Assembly (NCBI GenBank): GCA_958450365.1 | Contig: CAUEEP010000736.1 | Coordinates: 3,281,501 to 3,345,500, forward strand | Origin: Mesorhabditis belari | Lineage: Eukaryota; Nematoda; Chromadorea; Rhabditida; Rhabditidae | Direction of reading: 5' to 3' | DNA length: 64,000 nucleotides | Shown here: positions 1 through 11,300 of the stretch, in pieces | Layout of the letters: each line of letters begins with the position of its first letter | Position numbering within the stretch: the first letter of the stretch is position 1 | Translations under genes and position numbers: made by a program | The notes under the pieces: model-generated | The model's database searches: none | Seen by the model: only the letters and a program-made list of their open reading frames with translations | Told to the model about the DNA's origin: nothing

Positions 1-868
1 CAGCTTTTAATGGAATGTTCCCCGACAATTAATAGAGGATTCGAATGTCCAGGTAGGTTGAAAAAGTATTTTATTACTTTATTATTAAAGCCAGTGACTG
101 ATTTTTAAGTAAAACAGTTCTAAAGTAAAGTAAAAGTCTCGTCTTTGATAGCCTTTGATAGCAAAGACGCTGATAGCTCAGTGTTAGAGAATCTGCCGTT
201 AAGCAAAAGGTCAAGGGTTCAATTCCCCCTCTTGCCATTCATTTCTTTACTTTATTATCTCATTCTTAATCTTTTCAGAAAATTCTGAATGTGTTTTGGC
301 CCAAAACGATCTCTTTGGTCGCTCTGTGTGTTGTTCCCCTGCTGAAGTGCCAACAACTGAGCTCTATTTCGAGCGAACCACTCCATTGTCGAGAATTTTA
401 ATGCCAGACAGTGAAGAAAGCTTAGAATATGGAAGAAACACTTTTGGACAATATGGACAATTCGTTTATACAGTTACTTTAAAAGCTCCGGATGTGGATA
501 CAGAAAGGACTTTGGGTAAGTTGAAGTAAAATTGTGGTACTGAAGAGTTATGCATAATGACTAATGAGGAATTTTTAGTTTATTAAGTTTGCAAAAGAGT
601 TTGTAACCTTTTCTTTGATCAAATCTCAATTTCTCTACAATTTTGTAGTTAAAACTTTGACTTTTGATGCCTGAAACGATTAAAAATCATATCCTAAATC
701 ATCCCTTTTTCTCTTTCAGATCCATTTTGTCCACGAATCGTTCGCAATCGAAAATGTTCTCCAGGCGGTCACGATGCTTGTCCTGAGTACAAATTCTATT
801 GCCAATATAATATTCAATTTCGTGATTTTCGTTGTTGCTCTTTGGAATCAAATTATCGAAAATCTTGA
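1..868 (+). CDS. Cys-rich probably secreted protein, 3' part of gene
   Basis: Three exons join in frame: 1-52 (5' end outside the window), 279-515 and 720-868, ending in TGA. Both junctions are phase 1 with GT donors and CAG acceptors. The predicted C-terminal ~145 residues are Cys-rich, with motifs such as SVCCSPAEVP and a terminal block with CSPGGHDAC, CQY and FRCCSLE. Paired cysteines and lack of membrane segments suggest an extracellular nematode Cys-repeat protein. AATAAA-like signals lie at about 930-965. I do not recognise a named orthologue, and the start and signal peptide are outside the window. The exon structure is well supported; the function is not known. Confidence 0.65.
166..238 (+). 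repeat. tRNA-derived relic in intron
   Basis: A tRNA-like A-box (TAGCTCAGTG) is followed about 45 nt later by a B-box (GGTTCAATTCC). The putative acceptor strands do not pair and the T stem has mismatches, so this is a decayed tRNA or tRNA-derived repeat rather than a working gene. It sits in the intron of the Cys-rich gene and resembles the copies at 30.5, 32.5 and 35.3 kb. Confidence 0.45.
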
Positions 869-979
869 GCCTTTTTTCTTTCATTTTTTCTCAGGGATAT
901 TACCGGTGCTTTTCTTTTATAAATGATGGTAATAAAATGATTCAACTAATTGAAAGTTAAAATAAAGGATGATTTCGAA

Positions 980-1530
980 ACACTTTCATGTTAAATTTGA
1001 ATTTCCGTCACAAATTTTAAATGTTAATTTTTGCGGGGCATTGCAATTGCTCTAGCCCTGAGCTATTTAGTACCTTGACTTGACAAGAGAAAGAAGGAAA
1101 GACAAAGGGTAGAGGCTTTCTGAGAGATAACAAAATGTTTTTCTACCTTTTCATGTTAAATTTGAATTTCCGTCACAAATCTTAAATGTTAATTTTTGCG
1201 GGACATCGCATTCCAATTGACGTCGCCGCCATTTGGAGGTAGTCGATGGGAGCCTCGTGTCGTCGTTTCTTTTTCATTTTCTTGAAAATCATTTTTTTTT
1301 GTGATGTTTTTTGTCAGATTAACTGAAATTATTGTTTTACGCGATAAATTTTCTTTTTTTAAATGAAATGCGCGACGTCGCATTCCAATTGACGTCGCCG
1401 CCATTTGAAGGTGGTCGATGGGAGCGTCGCGTCGTCGTCTCTTTTTCATTTTTTTGTTGTTGTCTTGTTTTTGTGAGATTGATTGAAATTATTGTTTTAC
1501 ACGATAAATTTTGTGTTTCTCTTTGAAATG
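980..1530. repeat. Diverged tandem repeat, period about 165 bp
   Basis: A block beginning GCATTCCAATTGACGTCGCC is present at about 1207 and 1377, with the following CTCTTTTTCATTT tract and TTGTTTTAC..GATAAATTTT segment also repeated. An upstream segment (ATGTTAAATTTGAATTTCCG) occurs at about 988 and 1153. This spacer shows no credible gene; the ORFs here are readings of the repeat. Confidence 0.6.
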
Positions 1531-1827
1531 AGAAAGAAATCTCTTTCCATGCGGAAATTCTCTTTTTTTTCTCTTTCCATGTGGGAGTCGAGTGGAGAAT
1601 CCAGAACTTTTCGTAACCGGACCACAATGAAGGTCAAAACTAATTATAAGATGGTTTGGGGAATTGAATGGAAACAACGGAAACAAAATTCATTTCCGGG
1701 ACCGTTACAAAACTCTAAAAAAGAAAAGAAATCTGAAAATTGATTTGCTAGACGGTTTGCTTTAGTTGAATTGATGAAATCAACTGCTCTGATTTTGATG
1801 ATAGCTTTCTTAGATAACATTAGACAT

Positions 1828-1905
1828 GGGCAGCGGGTCGGGTCGGGTCGGATCGGGTCGGGTCCGGTCGGGTCAAAAGTGGCCCGCTGACCCGACCCGG
1901 CCGCC
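1828..1905. repeat. GGGTC-rich simple repeat
   Basis: An imperfect run of GGGTC/GGATC pentamers is followed by its partial reverse complement (TGACCCGACCCGG), so it can fold. It is strikingly GC-rich against the AT-rich surroundings. No coding signal. Confidence 0.7.
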
Positions 1906-2033
1906 AAAACTCGAAAATGGACATGTCTAGATAACATCTTTGTATTTCTACTTACTTAGAGTTTTAATTGAAAGCAATCATAACCAGTTCTTGATTTTTC
2001 TTGAGCAGTTCTTGAGCAGATTAGTGTCAGTTT

Positions 2034-2130
2034 GTACATTTTACCAAGCTCATTCAATTCAGGATTTATTTATGTGAATTGCAATAAGCGAATCAATTTT
2101 ATAAGGATTTCCTCTATATTCAAATCTCCT
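2034..2130 (+). pseudogene. Degenerate duplicate of receptor exon 2 start
   Basis: This stretch aligns with 2425-2545, the end of intron 1 and start of exon 2 of the acetylcholine receptor gene. It shares ACATTTTACCAA, TCATTCAATTCA, TTTATTTGTATAAATTG-like and AATCAACTTTATGAGGATTT-like blocks. The encoded start (FIYVNCNK versus FICINCNK) is recognisable, then the frame diverges. It lies upstream of the first exon and looks like a decayed local duplication. Confidence 0.5.
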
Positions 2131-2382
2131 AATCAAAACTTTACAGTGGTAATAAATAAAAGAAATCAAAAGGAATTAGCGGACAAAGGGAGAGAGGCCA
2201 AAAGTGAGAAAGAGAGGTGGTAAAGGAGGCTGTTGTGAGTGGGACTCACTCATTTTCTTTTCCCCTTCTTCCATTTTCCTCTCTTCATCAACCATTGATC
2301 GATTTTCGGTTCTCACAGATCTTTCCTCTCAGCTTTCACACTAATTCCATTAGCTAGACTATTGTTTTTACTTCTCCTGTTA

Positions 2383-5300
2383 ATGAACATATTGAGATTG
2401 GTGCTACTGCTTTTATTTAACGGTAAGTACATTTCATTTTACCAATTTCATTCAATTCATTGATTTCAGGCTTTATTTGTATAAATTGTAACAAATATGC
2501 GAATCAACTTTATGAGGATTTACTTTATTTTTACAACAAAAACGTTCGACCAGTGAAAAACGCGACGCAACCGGTTTTGGTGAAATTCGGCGCCGCGCTC
2601 ATTCGAATCATTGATGTGGTATGTTTGTTATGGAAAATCGAACATTCTTATCAAAGATCATCAATCTTTTGTTGCATCAGATTTTAATGGCTTGAGTTTT
2701 GGAAAGTTTTAAATCTTAAAAACAAGACTAAGCTTTGATTTTGTTTTTGTTTTTTTAAACTTCTTGGTCAGTGAAAGTTTATCTAGACTTTTCTACAGAA
2801 AAAGCAAAGTTTAATTCAATTAATCCTTTCTTTTCATTAACGCATTTCTTCTGACAAAAAGCGAAAGTCTCTCCGGGTGGTCGATCTTTGATACAACATT
2901 TGTAGTCCATTTGCAAATCAAAACAATCTTCTTCTTCTACACATTTTATTCGAAGTCTAGGTGGTGTAATAGTTGTCTCATTTGTCGTAGTTGTAGAATT
3001 GGAGGGTAGTGATGTTGTTGTATTTGGCGGTGAATGAGTAGTGGCATTTGAATCCATTGTAAGAGTTGTTGTAGCTGATGATGTTGTGCTATTTATAGTC
3101 TTTTTAAGAGTTTTGGTATTCGAAGGAAGCACTGATGTCGTTAAATGTGAGAGTATGGTTGGATTTGACGGTGAATGAGTAGTGGCATTTGTACTCATTG
3201 TAAGAGTTGTTATAGCTGATGATATTGTGCCATTTATAGTCATTTTGAGAGTTTTAGTATTCGAAAGAAGCACTGATGTCGTTAAATGTGAGAGTGTCGT
3301 TGGATTTGACGGTGAATGAGTAGTGGTTACATTTGAAGTACTATTAGATGTTGATAGTGTCATTGTTGTTGGAAAAGAGACCAAAATGGAGTTGGAATTA
3401 GATGCCTTCATTGTCGTTGTTGATAGTGTCACCTAATATCAAAACTATTTAAATATCATCATCTACAGCGTTCAGTATTTACGGCGACTTCTAGATTAGT
3501 GGATTAGCTCTCTAGTTCAACTTTACTGTTAAGTGTTATATAAGATATTGAAGCCCTTAATCTTGGCTACATTTATCTATTAAAAGTTTTCCGATTTAAG
3601 ATCTATAACTCATTTTACAAGCCTTTGAATGAGTACTTCAATATTTCAATTCAGCTAACTTTAAAGAATACCTGAATTCAGATGAATTACTATTTCAATA
3701 TTAATTCTTAAACTTTCCCTTGAACTATAAAACTGTCAACCTTTGGCAAATCCTATGCAAATCTTATTAAATCTTAAACTCACATTCTCTCCATTGACAT
3801 CCAAAAATACAATCCACACAGCAGCTATCAAATATTTCATAGCTATATTTATCTAATTCGTTTCCGCCAAAATTTCCTGATCAGATATAAGAATTTTTTC
3901 AGTGGTTCGTTTAAAAATAATGGCATGCAGTTAATAGTTTATAGCATCAAAAAAGAGGAGTCGTTTTTTGATTGAGATGTAAAGGAAAGGAGAAATGAGT
4001 CAGAAAGAATGAATCGAAAAATTGCTCCCTTTCCATTTTTCCCGTCTTGAATATTTATTTCTGCCAATAAGCATATCGATTTCGGTAGCCGCCGCTTGAA
4101 TGTCCCGCCATTTCACCTCGATTGTACTCATCATCACCTGTGCCAACTGAAAAAGAGGATTAGTTATGCTTAAGACTTAGAATTCAATAGTAGACGCTTT
4201 GATAGAAGAAGATTTTAGGCAGAAGATATCTAGAAGATATCTAGAGAAGAAGATTTTAAGCTTTATGTATGCTTTAGAACGTGTTAGAACTTGTTTTCTT
4301 AAAGTTTTATCTAAATATCTTTATAGTATTTGAATACGATCATAAAATAAAGCTAAGATTTCGGTTTAATACAACTTGTAAGTTTGCGTAAATAGCTAGA
4401 AGAAGATATAGAAGATGTAGCAGAAGATTTTAGGCAGAAGATATCTAGAAGAAGATAGAGAAGAAGATTTTAGGCAAAAGAGATCTAGAAGAAGCTATAG
4501 AAGATGTAGAAGAAGATTTTAGGCAAAAGAGATCTAGAAGAAGTTATAGAAGAAGATTTTAGGCAAAAGAGCTCTAGAAGAAGATATAGAAGAAGATTTT
4601 AAGCTTTATGTATGCTTTAGAACGTGTTAGAACTTGTTTTCTTAAAGTTTTATCTAAATGTCTTTATAGTATTTGAATACGATCATAAAATAAAGCTAAG
4701 ATTTCGGTTTAATACAACTTGTAGGTTTGCGCAAATAGCTAGCAATCTTTAGATGCTAAACTAAAAGAATTGAAGGCACTTACCCGAATATCCAGCGTAC
4801 AGATCCCGACCACCATCAGCTCCTGCATCAGAGACTTTTGGCTGTTTCATTTGTGGTGTGATGATGTGTGAGACACCACAATCACTTGGACAATACGAGG
4901 CGGGCATTCCCGGCTCTCCCGGTGGACCGTAGGCTCCTTCCTCTCCTTGTTTGCCCGCATTTCCAGCTGGCCCAGCACCACCAGGTTCTCCAGGGCTTCC
5001 TAAATGAGTGGAGATTGAGAAATCTTAGAGTTAGACTGTAATTGCTAGTGTGATTTTAAAGTTACCAGGATTTCCAGCCTCTTTCGCCGCTTTTCCAGTT
5101 GGTCCTTGTTTCCCCATAGGTCCTTGAGGTCCAGGTGGGCCTTTGGGTCCTTTATAACCGATTCCTGCAATAACCATCTTCCCCGGCTCGCCAGCAGCTC
5201 CTTCAAATCCTTTCTCTCCAGATTTTCCTGGGTTCCCGGGTTGCCCATGGGTTCCATGCATTCCTTGACGTCCCATCTCTCCTCGATCACCAGGCATTCC

Positions 5301-8300
5301 TGGGTAACCGGTCATTCCACGTTCACCTAAACATAAGAATAGTTTCGCTAAAGAATTTTTCAAGAATCCTTTCGAATATTCAGAGAGTTATTCTACCTTG
5401 TGATCCTCTTGGTCCTGGAGGTCCACCCGGGCAAATAGTGCAAGGCATTTCATCCTCTGGACTCAACTCTACATCCATTCCATCATCTCCTGCTTTTCCA
5501 GAGTTCCCAGGCATTCCCGGTTTTCCATCATCTCCTGATTCTCCTGCTGGTCCGGAGAGGCCTTGTGGACAAGTCAACTGGGTGCAACCCTGAAAAAAAT
5601 TACTGACTTTCGCGAATGATAAAGATTCGTTTATACTCTTTTCCTTCTATTTTCAAATTAGCTTTAAATTTTACTCACTCGACAAACTCCAGCATCCCAA
5701 GCTGATCGTCTTTTTCTTGAGAAAAAGATCGGTAAACGGATTCCATTTGATTTAGCGGCTCCTTGTCCAAATGTCTGCATCTCTTCCCATAAACGATTTG
5801 TTTCATCCTATTCAAAAAACATTAAAAACAAAAAAGATTTAAAAAAACTAACCTTGTAAACTAAAGCTCTTGCTTCAATATTGTAGTAATCGCTCATCGA
5901 TTGATTATAGATACTCGGAACAATTATTGCCAAGAAAAAAATGGAAAGAGTTGAAAGGAGACATGTTCCAATAGCTAATCGATGAAAAGTATCATAATCG
6001 GAACCCATTTTAAAATGTTATTGATTAGAAGAAGGGGAAATTAAGTAGCTAGTGAAAATGAGAGTTTTTCTTGAGCTGGCTGGCTTTTATAAGGTCAGAG
6101 CAACGGGTTTTTGCAAAAAAACGACTTTCTCTAAAAGGGAAAAATCCAGTTTTTGAACTGGGACATCTTTTGATAAAGAACAAAGGAAAAAGGACAAGAT
6201 TAAGGAAAAAAAAGAAAAAGAACAAGATTAATTGTCGATCATTTAACAAGATTTAAAGATTGAGGTGAAATATGAAGCTCTAGGAAATGATTTGGGCTCA
6301 ATATAGTGGCTATATTGACAAGCAGTGACTTGAGCTTGACAACTGACATCTTTTATTCAATAGATTTCAGGATGAAGTGAGTCAAGTGCTCACAACAAAT
6401 CTCTGGCTTGAGCTACAATGGTTTGACTATCGATTATCGTGGGATCCATCGAAAATGGGAGGATTGAGAAAGTTGCATGTGCCATCCGATCAAATTTGGA
6501 CACCTGATCTTGTGCTTTATAACAAGTAGAGTTGAAACTACACCAGGAATTCAGGAATTTCGAATTTCTTATGGCAAGACTAAGCTCAGAATTGAGATAA
6601 GCATTTAACTATGAAAACAAATGTTTCAGTGCTGATGGAGAGCCACAAATCACAATTGTCAGCGATGCTCTTGTCTACTTTAATGGATTGGTCATTTGGA
6701 AACCACCCAGTATCTACAAAAGTTTTTGTGAAGTAAACCAACGAAACAATTGATTCTTAAAATAATTCAAATTTTAGATAAACATCGAGTACTTCCCTTA
6801 CGATAAACAAAGTGAATTTAAAAAGTGTTTTCTTTTTACGATTGTTTTTTAAGGTTGTAAGATGAAATTTGGTGGTTGGACATACACGGGAATGCAGATG
6901 GATGTGAGACAATTAGCGGTAAGGAATCGAATTTTACTGGGTGTGAGACAATTAACGGTAAAGAATCTAATTTTACTGGGTGTGAGACAATTAGCGGTAA
7001 GGAATCTAATTTTATTGGTGTGAGACAATTAGCGGTAAGGAAACAAATTTTACTGGATGTGAGACAATTATCGGTAAAGAATCTAATTTTACTGGGTGCG
7101 CTATAATTGTTGCAACAAGATAAAGTTCTGATTTTAATGCAGACACCAAAAAAAGGCAAATTGTCAACTGAATAACATTTATTATATATTAACAATTATA
7201 AATCGACTATCAAATTCGAATCGCATTAGCATTTGAGTAGGCTCGCAGATGTTTCGGAAAGGCGTCAACGGTGACGACCAAATAGGCTGGATCGAGCTCT
7301 TCCCCATGCTTTCAACAGTGATTTCTTCAAACTTTTGATTTTTCTGTGGAGTTTTTGAACAAGCTTTGACTTCTAGAACCGAAAAATCCATTGGGTTGAG
7401 GTCTGGAGAGCTAGGTAGCCACTCGAAAAAGTTCGGGAAGTTGTTTTGGCAGAACTCTTGGACTTGAAATTGTGCGCCACCTTGCTGATAAGTTCAAATG
7501 CGATTTCCAAAATATTTATAAGCCCAGAGCAAGAGTTCATCCCTGAGAAGAGCCAGGTACCTTGTTGCGACAATTATGGCGCACCCTGTACATAAAAACG
7601 TTTTGGTTTCATTAAAAACAATCAATTTCAGCCATATGATGGACAAATCTCAAGGATATTGACAGAAAAGAATGTACCGGGACATTATGTAGAGATTGGA
7701 ATGGATTTATCATCATATTATCCGTAAGTCAAAAGAAAATCAATTCTCAATAATATTAACTCAACTGAAAGTACTTAAAAAACGGGGGTAGGCTAATTTT
7801 TTTTGCGCAACTGGGTCATTTGCGCAACTAGCCATAACTTTTTTCTAATTTGGCCAATCTTTAAGATTTTGGTGTCATTTTGTAGATCTCAATAAGTGCA
7901 ACAAAATGAAACCAAAATAAGAAAGATTGGCCCGATTAGAAGAAAGTTAGGGCGAGTTGCGCAAACGATCCTGTTTGCGGAAATTAGCATGCCCCAAAAA
8001 TCGTTTAAACGATAAGTTTTCAAGAAAAATTTGATACTATTCGATTATTATTCGAACGAATTACCCTAAAGTCGCGAGTATAAGTTCTGTTTAGTTTTCG
8101 CATGCAAATTGACGGCTGCCTCCGGTGCGGTGTGTCGAGGGTTCGAACCCTTAACTTAACGTTTAATTTTATATTTTACCAAGAAACTCAAAATTGGCAA
8201 TTCTATAGAGCTTCAAATCTTTAAAACTCGTAAGCTTTCGGGACGCGGCTTCTTGTAATCAAATTTTCAACATAAATACCGTAAATATTCTACATAATAA

Positions 8301-11300
8301 AAGCACATCCTCTAGGAGCGTCGCGTAGTCTAAGTTTACACTAAAACAAACGCTCATATCTCGGCACCAATATGTTTGTTTCTGAGCGCTTGGATGTCAA
8401 ATTAAAGTAGAGAGAATGGGCGATTTTTTGAGATATAACACTTATTTTTAGCATTAACAAGGGCTTAGAAAAAAATGAAGTGGCAAAAAAACTCACCTGA
8501 ATGAAGCTCTTCCCAAAGCCAAAATCCTCAAAATCCTCGGAATCCCATTCGTCCCAATGCCACTGATCGCTTGCCAGGCCTAGATTTAATTGTAGATATC
8601 TTTTCAATCATTTCATTTTTTTCTAAGCGCTTGTTAATGCTAAAAATAAGTGTTATATCTCAAAAAATCACCCATTTTCTCTACTTTAATTTGATATCCA
8701 AGCGCGCAGAAACAAACATATTGGTGCCGAGATATGAGCGTTTGTTTTAGTGTAAACTTAGACTACGCGACGCTCCTAGAGGATGTGCTTTTATTAGAAT
8801 ATTTACGGTATTTATGTTGAAAATTTGATTACAAGAAGCCGCGTCCCGAAAGCTTACGAGTTTTAAAGATTTGAAGCTCTATAGAATTGCCAATTTTGAG
8901 TTTCTTGGTAAAATATAAAATTAAACTGTTAAAAATAAGCAGTAAATTCTATCAAAGTTTTCTGGGAAATGGTTAACTCTAGATGGAGTTATAAACTAGA
9001 GAAAAATGTGACCGCAATTCTTGAACACCATTTTGCACTCTACAGGGTGCGTCATAATTATTGCAACAAGAGTTCAAAGACCGTTTTCTAAACAGCTTTC
9101 TTATTTTTTTTGCCTCCTTTTTTGTTGTGTTGCGTTCTATCTTCTTTATTCTTGCCTAATTGCCTCCCGCTCACAAGAAGAAGACGGTTCAGGACTGGTG
9201 TGTGGCCAACTTTCCCTCAGTGATCACCAAGGATGAATGGCCTCCAAACTCACCGGATCTCAATGTGATGGACTTTTCCATTTGGGCAATTTTAGAGGCT
9301 AATGTCTGCTCTTTGACCTTGAAGAAGTCTTTGACCAAAGGATGGAAGGCGACTCCTCAAGGTGACATTCGGGCCGCAGTGGAGGCATATCCGAACCGAT
9401 TAAGGGCTGTTATCAAGGCAAAACGCGGTCATATCGAATGATCTCTTGTTTCCTTATTTGTTACTGTTAAATAAAGCTATTTCTGTTTAAAAATCTTCTT
9501 CCAGTGAAACTTCTTGGTGTGCAATGCCTTGAGTATCTTGTTGCAATAATTATGACGCACCCTGTACAAAAGGATTTTCTCCAAAAAACGTATATACCGG
9601 ATTCTCTCTAATAGTAGCGCACCCTGAGCATCGCCTAAATTCCTCGAAATCTCGAGAACTGCTTATCAGAACCTATCGATGTGGGGTTGGAAAATGTAGC
9701 TGACGATGAGCCTAAGCCTAAGCCTAAGCCTAAGCCTGAGCCTAAGCCTGAGCCTGAGCCTGGACCTGAGCTTAAGCCTGAGCCTGAGCCTAAGCCTGAG
9801 CCTAAGCCTGAGCCTAAGCCTGAGCCTGAGCCTGGACCTGAGCTTAAGCCTGAGCCTGAGCCTAAGCCTGAGCCTAAGCCTGAGCCTAAGCCTGAGCCTG
9901 AGCCTGGACCTGAACTTAAGCCTGAGCCTGAGCCTAAGCCTGAGCATCGCCTAAATTCTTCGAAATCTCAAGAACCGCTTATCAGAACCTATCGATGTGG
10001 GGTTGGAAAATGTAGCTGACGATGAGATCTAGTGGGGGATTTGAGTGTTGAGCTAATGCAAAAGCTTGGAAACCGTAAAATAATCACCAACTCGGCTTGC
10101 CGGGGTGCACTACTATTAGAGAAAATACGGTATTTAAAATCTACAAACATTTTTTCACTAGATTTATAAGTTTATGTAAAACTTTAAAAACTTTATTCGT
10201 TTTATATAAGATTTTAAACGTGATTGCTGCTGAAAAAATGAAATTTGTCAAAAATTATGTTAAGAGAGCCAAAATAACCTCACATTTGCAATAATGAAGC
10301 TTAAGAAGCACTAGTTTTATAGGAATTACGTATTAATTACGTATTAGAAAAAAAGAGGAAAGAGATTGGCGATTGCAGTGGTATGTTTTTTGTATTGGGT
10401 GTGAAAACTTAGAAATTGTTTCTTTCTGTTTATGAGTAAAATATTGTTTAGATTAATGGCTTGTCTTAGAAAGCTTTACTATATTAGGAAGCTAAAAAGA
10501 TGCCTTAAACGCAGCACTATATCTGCCAGATTCTGTATTTCTGCAATTTCTAGAAGCGAAGAATGGGATTTGATGTCATTGAACTCAACTCGACACGTTG
10601 AACAATACCCGGGTTGTTGTGGATATGAGTCCTACATTGATGTGACTTTCGTCTTCGTCTTGAGAAGAAAAACTCTCTTCTACACGATCAATCTCGTTAT
10701 TCCCAGCATGATGATTTGTAAGTCAAATGTATTGGGTTAATGAATTAAAAACTGCCGGACTTTGAACTAAAATTTATTCAACATAAAACCATGAATTCAT
10801 TCGAAATAATTTCCATTATTATTGACGACTTCTGCCCATTTTACATGCAATTTGCGGATTCCTCTTTCGTAGTAGGATTTTCGTTTTGAATCGAAAAACT
10901 TTCAAAGCCAATTTTTGACTGCTTCTTCCGAATCGAAGAGTTTTCCCGCAAGCTCATTACTCATGGTCCGGAATAAATAGAAATCAAAAGGAGCGAGGTC
11001 CGGGCTGTATGGGGAATGCGCCAAAAGTCCCCAAACAAGGCTGTTTATTGTAGAGCGAGTCAGTTTTGCAACATGAGGGTGTGCGTTGTCGTGGCGGAAA
11101 ACGATCTTTGACTTGGAGGGCCTATTCTTCTTCAGGGATTCATTCACCTTTCCCAACTGTTCACTGTATTTGATTGCATGAACGGTCGTCTTGCTATCCA
11201 GCAACTCTCAGTACAAGTGTGTGAGACAAGTGTGAGACTCAAAAATGGAGGACTGAAGATGTCCCAGTTTGAGCACTTTCTTCAAAAGAAACCCATTTTG

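Noticed and set aside
1828..1905. GGGTC repeat as a telomeric sequence
   Set aside because: The unit is a pentamer, not TTAGGC or a variant, and is very short.
1189..1943. Several 60-97 codon frames on both strands
   Set aside because: Mutually overlapping readings of a tandem repeat and AT-rich spacer; no exon signals.
9666..10019. Long Lys-Pro-Glu and Leu-Arg/Leu-Ser frames over the 9.7 kb array
   Set aside because: They are translations of the GCCTAA/GCCTGA hexamer array in different frames; there is no splice or family support.
10097..10740. Open frames around 10097-10740 as separate genes
   Set aside because: The second contains receptor exon 8 (10554-10717) preceded by intron sequence; the first is intronic AT-rich sequence.
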